Source: Candidatus Halarchaeoplasma halalkaliphilum (lineage in GTDB: Archaea; Thermoplasmatota; Thermoplasmata; Halarchaeoplasmatales; Halarchaeoplasmataceae). From it: DNA of 19,371 nucleotides. Below are positions 14,784-19,371 of this stretch, piece after piece (within the stretch, counting starts at the first letter, position 1; every line of letters begins with the position of its first letter). The stretch lies in the NCBI GenBank assembly GCA_007133925.1, contig SLLU01000016.1, positions 1 through 19,371 of the forward strand, written 5' to 3'. Both the position numbers and the translations under genes were made by a program. The notes beneath the pieces are model-generated. The model worked only from the letters and a program-made list of their open reading frames with translations, searched no databases and was not told the DNA's origin.

Positions 14784-14793
14784 GTATATAACC
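14784..14793 (-). promoter_or_regulatory. TATA box for the vapB-like gene
   Basis: The minus strand reads GGTTATATAC, with its centre about 26 nt before ATG 14761. Transcription would start at the start codon itself, a leaderless promoter still intact although the toxin is broken. Confidence 0.55.
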
Positions 14794-14837
14794 ACTCTGT
14801 TAATAACACCTGGGAAATAATTTTTTCCATCTACGCA

Positions 14838-15629
14838 TCAAAAGACTGGTCGTCCCAACTTTTGGTACATTGCCATCTTGTCCTTGTAATAATCATCTCC
14901 ACTAAAGATCACCTTATACCGCTCCATCATCTCTTTCTCGAGTAAAACTTCGAGGTTCTTCCAGAGACCTTCCCTCATGTTCAGCTTGTCCAAATATATC
15001 TCTTCCACACCCAATGAACGGATCTTTTCCACCAGTTCCCGGGGATCATCGTTCAGCAGGGGCATCATGGGCCCTATGAACACCCATGTGGACACACCCG
15101 CATCCACCAGAGCCTCCACCGCCTCCAACCTTTTCTTTCCGGAGGGGGCCCCCGGTTCGAACCGTCTGCAAAACCCATCGTCCAGGGACGTTATGGTGAG
15201 ACCGACTTCCACGTCCATCTTCAGGAATATATCAACGTCCCTGGTAACAAGATCGGACTTTGTCTGCACTATGGTGCTTACCCTCTTTCTTCTCAACTGT
15301 TCCAGGCACATGCGGGTGATTTGGTAACCCTCTTCCAGGGGCTGATACGGATCCGTAACGCTGCCTATCCGGACCGTCCCCTTCTTTTTGCTCAACTCCC
15401 CTGCCAGCACCTTGGGTAAGTTCCTTTTCACGTCCACGAAGGTTCCCCAACCCCGGGTCTCCCTGATAACGAAAGGAGAATAGCAGTATACACAGCCGTG
15501 GGTGCATCCCACGTAGGGGTTAAGTGCGTAGTCGGACTCGAGACCCGAAGGGGAGAGGGCTGTGGCGCAGGTGACCTCCTTTACGGTCACCCCAGGGGGT
15601 GCTTTCACACATCCGTAGCTCAGGCCCAT
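14838..15629 (-). CDS. Radical SAM protein of the spore photoproduct lyase (SplB-like) group
   Basis: This 263-residue protein carries the radical-SAM cluster motif C-x3-C-x2-C at 42-49 (CTHGCVYC), preceded by ALNPYVGC, the usual context in COG1533 'DNA repair photolyase' proteins. The following strands VRIGSVTDPYQPLEEGYQIT and VGLTITSLDDGFCRRFEPGA fit the SAM-binding and beta-barrel parts of that family. Such proteins bind a 4Fe-4S cluster and cleave SAM to a 5'-deoxyadenosyl radical. True spore photoproduct lyase repairs a thymine dimer, but many archaeal homologues have no proven substrate. ATG 15629 is preceded by GGTGAG and overlaps the Nre stop by 10 nt, so it is translationally coupled to a DNA-repair gene, which supports a repair role. 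Confidence 0.88.
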   Translation of the reverse strand: MGLSYGCVKAPPGVTVKEVTCATALSPSGLESDYALNPYVGCTHGCVYCYSPFVIRETRGWGTFVDVKRNLPKVLAGELSKKKGTVRIGSVTDPYQPLEEGYQITRMCLEQLRRKRVSTIVQTKSDLVTRDVDIFLKMDVEVGLTITSLDDGFCRRFEPGAPSGKKRLEAVEALVDAGVSTWVFIGPMMPLLNDDPRELVEKIRSLGVEEIYLDKLNMREGLWKNLEVLLEKEMMERYKVIFSGDDYYKDKMAMYQKLGRPVF

Positions 15630-16900
15630 GCCTCACCACTCCCGAAATCCTCCAGCCGTGTTTGATAGAGCGCGTCCTTGAGCACCTCGCTGTTCTCCAC
15701 CCATGTGCTCATCTTGATATCCAGCCGGTTGGAGATGAAGAACATGGCATCCTTGAGATTGTCGAACACCCTTGGCGGGTTCCTCAGGGCGTTCCTCACG
15801 TTCTCCCGCACATTCCATACCCCCATGGGCATTATGTATCCAGGGTGGGTTTCCCGGAGTATCACCGCCCCGGCCTGTCTTCCCTCTTTTTTCAATTTCT
15901 CCGCTATTGCCAACCGGGCGGCGTAGAAACACCCGCCTATCTCAGCGTACTTTGTCCTCCCACCGTACATTTCATGGCTGGATACTATGGCGATATCCTT
16001 TCCGAAGGGATTCCAGGCAGTCTCGGGATACCATGCCTCTACGAGCTCGTATATCCACGTTCTGGGAAGCATCAGTATCTCCCACCGATTATCCAGTTCC
16101 CAGGTCTCGTAAACCCTGTACTCGTCTATGGGCCTCAGTTTCTTAACCTCCTCCCTTAGGTTCTTACCGATGGTATCATCCACGGCGGTTATGCTCCATC
16201 GGGTGGGGACGAACCGTCTCCGGTCATCGAATCCGAAGGCACCCACGCTGAAGGCCCTCTGTATCTTGGAGATGTACACATCGTGTTCGTACAGGTCCAA
16301 GACCGCATCCACCGCCCTCAGGTCCGTGGCTTCGAAGGCCCTGTCCAGCCTTGGATCTATCTTGAGCGTCCCCAGGTCCAGCTTGCGTATGGTGGCCGAG
16401 GGGCCGTAGGGTTGAGTGGTATCCGACAGGGATATCCTGCCCGAGGGTTTCTTGAGGAAAAACGCCTCCACCTCGGCGGGCTCCTTGCAGAGGGCCATGT
16501 CCCGAGTGTACTCCACCACCCGGTCCGCAATATTAACGTCCTGTATACCCACGGAGTACTTTGCCCTTATGAGGAAGCTCCTGAAATCCACTATCTCGTC
16601 TATGCTCCGGCCCACCCACATTTCAGGAGTGTCCATCTCGTAGGTGTCCCCGTGGTAAGGGGGCACAAGTGGGCCTATATCTACCCTGGGATAACCATAC
16701 CGACCCACAAAAACACCGGGAGGTGACGAACCGGATATGTCCGTACTGTCTGTCACGGACATGGTTTTCACCCGGGAATAGTGCTTTACGAGCACAGGGC
16801 ACCTCTGCCGGTTACATAGATTCTTGGTACCCCTGCAAAGGATACATCGCTTGCTGGAGCCCACGAAATGGGTGCTGTCTCCAAGGTCCAATGGTATCAC
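15620..16900 (-). CDS. nreA: Nre family DNA repair protein
   Basis: This 426-residue protein starts at GTG 16900. An N-terminal zinc-finger-like cluster C19-x2-C22-x6-C29-x4-C34 is followed by the Nre signature SSPPGVFVGRYGYPRVDIGP and the two conserved Nre domains (DUF650/DUF651). The C terminus, QTRLEDFGSGEAWA, resembles a PCNA-interacting (PIP) motif, Q-x2-L-x2-F with a second aromatic missing. Nre proteins are archaeal factors that bind PCNA and protect against DNA damage such as mitomycin C crosslinks, as reported for archaeal homologues. It overlaps the downstream SplB-like gene by 10 nt. A family call is firm; the choice between NreA and NreB is by convention. Confidence 0.92.
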   Translation of the reverse strand: MIPLDLGDSTHFVGSSKRCILCRGTKNLCNRQRCPVLVKHYSRVKTMSVTDSTDISGSSPPGVFVGRYGYPRVDIGPLVPPYHGDTYEMDTPEMWVGRSIDEIVDFRSFLIRAKYSVGIQDVNIADRVVEYTRDMALCKEPAEVEAFFLKKPSGRISLSDTTQPYGPSATIRKLDLGTLKIDPRLDRAFEATDLRAVDAVLDLYEHDVYISKIQRAFSVGAFGFDDRRRFVPTRWSITAVDDTIGKNLREEVKKLRPIDEYRVYETWELDNRWEILMLPRTWIYELVEAWYPETAWNPFGKDIAIVSSHEMYGGRTKYAEIGGCFYAARLAIAEKLKKEGRQAGAVILRETHPGYIMPMGVWNVRENVRNALRNPPRVFDNLKDAMFFISNRLDIKMSTWVENSEVLKDALYQTRLEDFGSGEAWA

Positions 16901-16923
16901 ATCACTGATTACCGTTCCCGTGG

Positions 16924-16930
16924 ATTTAAC
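16924..16930 (-). promoter_or_regulatory. TATA element for the nre operon
   Basis: The minus strand reads GTTAAATCC, centred about 27 nt before GTG 16900, the spacing of a leaderless promoter. The sequence is a moderate match only. Confidence 0.4.
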
Positions 16931-16970
16931 TGTTACTGATAGTATGGATCATCCTTGTGTCCATGACCCT

Positions 16971-19371
16971 TTATTGAGAGTATTCTATCTCCCAATAAAC
17001 CGGATCGTTGTCGCTGTTGAAAACCCAATAGGCATGCCCCGGGTAGAACACATAATCACCAGGCTGTTCATCATATGCTATATTGTATGTTTGAGTGTGA
17101 TCGAAATAGCCTATCACCGTTACTTCATCGGGCAGATCGTGGTTTCCCTCGCTTTCACTCGGTAAACCAACCATGTTCCATCCGGGGTAGAGGGTTATCA
17201 GAGTGGTTTCGGGAGCATACCCTTCCACTGTGAGCGTGTCGTCTTCAGTCATCCTTATCCAAATACCCCTGGTGTGGTCCCACGTTCGAAGGTTGTTGAA
17301 ATGGTCCGCTCTACCCGGTACGTGGCTTAGCCATTGTCCTGATGAGGCATCGTAGTGTATCACACGATCGTAGCTACCGTCAATATCATCCAATATACTT
17401 GGCAGGCTAGTATCCGCCAGTTCCAGATTAAACGACACGAAGTTCCAGCCAGATGGCGATGAGTACAATGGAATATCGAAAGTTTCCATGGGCGCTTCTG
17501 TGGGTTCTCTCACAGGAGGAGTTCCTTCTCCTTCATAACCGTTCCAATCGGAGAAAACAGTGTACCACCACAGGATATCATCACCCGTGCCCTTACCAGA
17601 ATCCACGTAATCGTATTCGTTTGAACCGTCCGCCGTGACCGAGCCTATCAAAGTCCAGGGACCGGTGCTTGAAGTGGAACGGTATATGTTGTAACGGGTC
17701 ACCTTTCCGGGATCGTCCGTACTGGCACCCCATGAAAGAAGGTTATCTTCAGTTTCGTCTCCTTCCATGGGAAGGATGTACCCAAAATTCTCCAGACGGG
17801 TGTTGCTGGTTTCAGTCCCCCAGAGCACCCGGGTGCGGCCGACTATGCCCCGGGAACGCAGGAAATAGTAGGGTGCCCATGGTTCATTTGAAAGGCCTGT
17901 GGCACCCAGTTGCTCGGTGGTGAAGGTCCCCACCTGGTTGTTTGGAGGTGACGAGGTTCCCTGATACAACCGTATCACGATAGAATCCGTGGTTGAAAGC
18001 TCCGTATCGGGAGGAGGGCTCCATGTGTTTCCCGAAACCATCCCCTCACCGGTATCTCCGGCCCTGTGAGCGATACCAACGGCACTTCCGGCGGTGAGCT
18101 CTGACTCGATACCCGTTTCGCTACGGACCCATACCCGTATACCGGCATAAATTTCCTGGTTGTTCCCCAGGCTTGGGGCAACGACCTCGTTATCGGATTG
18201 TGTGGTACCTAGGGAGTAGGCTGTCAGACCGTTCACAGTTTGCTCATCTTCTATGCCCCGCATGTACCTCGTATGGACCACGTGCTCTTCCAGCATACCA
18301 TGATGTTCAACAACAAGGTCCCTCGGGGGGGCAGGAGGTATCCCTGCTATACGAAAATTCCCGCTTGTGGCCGTGGCGCTCACGTCAAGATCGTCATGCA
18401 CGGTGACCCTGACCCTTGCGTTCTCTGTATTTACATCGGGAACGCTCCAGGTATGGCTCCCTGTGTTTGCCCCACCGTTCACGATGGGTATCCACGAGGA
18501 ACCGGTGCTGTATTCTATATCTATACCGGCGATGGGAGAACCGCCAGGTGTGGCCACCCATTGAATGTTCTCATCCGTTTCCGCGTACCAGACCTCTCCT
18601 CCCACAGGGGAGGTGAGTGTGATGCTGGGGGGTGTGCTACCTATGATGGTGAAGGTACCTTCACTGACGTCCATACCCGAGAAGCCGTCCTGGTCAAAAA
18701 CGATGGTCTTTACAAGACATCTGTCACTGTGAACATTGGGAACGCTCCACAGGTACGAACCAGTGTCATCAACATCGTCCATGTGATGCCAGCGGTCACC
18801 GTCATTCAAGGAATACCATAAAGAAACGTAATCAATGGGATTGGTACCGGTGGTGGTTGTCCATGTTACTTCATGATCCGTACCGTAATTCAAGGTTTCC
18901 CCGCCGTTGGGCTGGATCAGATCTATATCCGGAGGTGTGATACCCGTGCCTGTGATCTCTATGTCGTCTATATGCCAACCCTCCCTGGGATCCGGCCAGT
19001 TCGCATAGCCATCGGTACCCACCCAGAAACGGACCCGGAGTTCCCGGGAACCAACAAAGGGAGTCAGATCCGCTTCGGAGCGTATCCAACCGTCGCTCGT
19101 ACCGGTGAATGCGGCCCTGCCGCCGATAACATTGTCATCGCCAGAGTATAAAACCGCGTCGTATCCCCCCACTGGAGTCAACTGTACCCAGGACCCTTCA
19201 TGGAACACTTCCACCAACCCTCCGTCCTGCCTGTAATTGAACTCGTACCTGTGCCACCATGAAAGGGTTGCGTCGGTCCACAGGGACGTGTCCACCTTGG
19301 GCGAGGTCAGCTTTTCATCCCATCTTGTTCCGTAATTACCATCGCCGCAATTCCATGAATGGTCTCCTGAA
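16971..19371 (-). CDS. Large secreted multidomain protein (5' end outside window)
   Basis: The frame enters from the right edge (SGDHSWNCGDGNYG) and ends at TAA 16971, giving 799 visible residues. A GTG at 19295 is only an internal codon. Domain order: a MAM/jelly-roll-like module (about 1-143, ending GWHIDDIEITGTG); two tandem Ig-like domains of the Kre9/KNH type (about 146-243 and 246-342, PNGGETLNYGTDHEVTW and SPVGGEVWY, both with WSVP); a spacer; a fibronectin-III-like domain (LLSWGASTDDPGKVTRYNIY); and a C-terminal repeat (SGWNFVSFNLE and PGWNMVGLPS) common in secreted archaeal proteins. No C-terminal membrane helix is present, so it is probably released or held by another surface component. 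The substrate and any N-terminal enzymatic domain are unseen. Confidence 0.85.
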   Translation of the reverse strand, partial: SGDHSWNCGDGNYGTRWDEKLTSPKVDTSLWTDATLSWWHRYEFNYRQDGGLVEVFHEGSWVQLTPVGGYDAVLYSGDDNVIGGRAAFTGTSDGWIRSEADLTPFVGSRELRVRFWVGTDGYANWPDPREGWHIDDIEITGTGITPPDIDLIQPNGGETLNYGTDHEVTWTTTTGTNPIDYVSLWYSLNDGDRWHHMDDVDDTGSYLWSVPNVHSDRCLVKTIVFDQDGFSGMDVSEGTFTIIGSTPPSITLTSPVGGEVWYAETDENIQWVATPGGSPIAGIDIEYSTGSSWIPIVNGGANTGSHTWSVPDVNTENARVRVTVHDDLDVSATATSGNFRIAGIPPAPPRDLVVEHHGMLEEHVVHTRYMRGIEDEQTVNGLTAYSLGTTQSDNEVVAPSLGNNQEIYAGIRVWVRSETGIESELTAGSAVGIAHRAGDTGEGMVSGNTWSPPPDTELSTTDSIVIRLYQGTSSPPNNQVGTFTTEQLGATGLSNEPWAPYYFLRSRGIVGRTRVLWGTETSNTRLENFGYILPMEGDETEDNLLSWGASTDDPGKVTRYNIYRSTSSTGPWTLIGSVTADGSNEYDYVDSGKGTGDDILWWYTVFSDWNGYEGEGTPPVREPTEAPMETFDIPLYSSPSGWNFVSFNLELADTSLPSILDDIDGSYDRVIHYDASSGQWLSHVPGRADHFNNLRTWDHTRGIWIRMTEDDTLTVEGYAPETTLITLYPGWNMVGLPSESEGNHDLPDEVTVIGYFDHTQTYNIAYDEQPGDYVFYPGHAYWVFNSDNDPVYWEIEYSQ

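Noticed and set aside
19293..19295. GTG 19295 as the true start of the right-edge secreted protein.
   Set aside because: The frame is open to the window edge, and the preceding residues continue the jelly-roll-like domain. No signal peptide follows the GTG.

Overview
The window looks archaeal, most likely from the Thermoplasmatota or a neighbouring euryarchaeal lineage. The pointers are a class I lysyl-tRNA synthetase, an archaeal NAC protein, a GfcR/PyrE-like PRTase regulator, an Nre-type repair protein, and TATA-like boxes about 26 nt upstream of many start codons (leaderless or nearly leaderless genes). It also has giant secreted Ig-like proteins next to a Ras-like GTPase. The phylum is inferred from gene content only.

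Layout, left to right. (1) 1-5197, minus strand: a Ras-like small GTPase, then a very large type I surface protein. The latter has a signal peptide, eight roughly 100-residue domains each with a conserved N-glycosylation sequon, cadherin-like repeats, one membrane helix and a cytoplasmic tail cut by the left edge. (2) 5320-7980, plus strand: a zinc-ribbon protein of unknown role, the GfcR-like regulator and class I LysRS. (3) 7985-10948, minus strand: archaeal NAC followed by an 868-residue protein joining a polytopic, PH-like half to a secreted, membrane-anchored half. (4) 11085-11160: tRNA-Asp(GTC). Its 3' end and flank are repeated 112 bp downstream, as at an integration scar.

(5) 11415-13120, minus strand, visibly AT-rich: a two-gene winged-helix/nucleotidyltransferase pair resembling an AbiE-like toxin-antitoxin module, with a leaderless promoter overlapped by an inverted repeat. 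(6) 13554-14761, minus strand: a RibD-C/dihydrofolate-reductase-fold reductase, and upstream of it a VapB-like antitoxin whose overlapping VapC (PIN) toxin stops after 45 codons. (7) 14838-16900, minus strand: an Nre DNA-repair protein with a C-terminal PIP-like motif, overlapping a radical-SAM protein of the spore photoproduct lyase group. (8) 16971-19371, minus strand: the C-terminal 799 residues of another large secreted multidomain protein, cut by the right edge.

The core segments (translation, protein folding, DNA repair, cell surface) flank an accessory stretch of about 3.7 kb between the tRNA-Asp and the Nre operon. That stretch carries one apparently intact and one broken toxin-antitoxin-like locus. 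No integrase, transposase or CRISPR array is visible.
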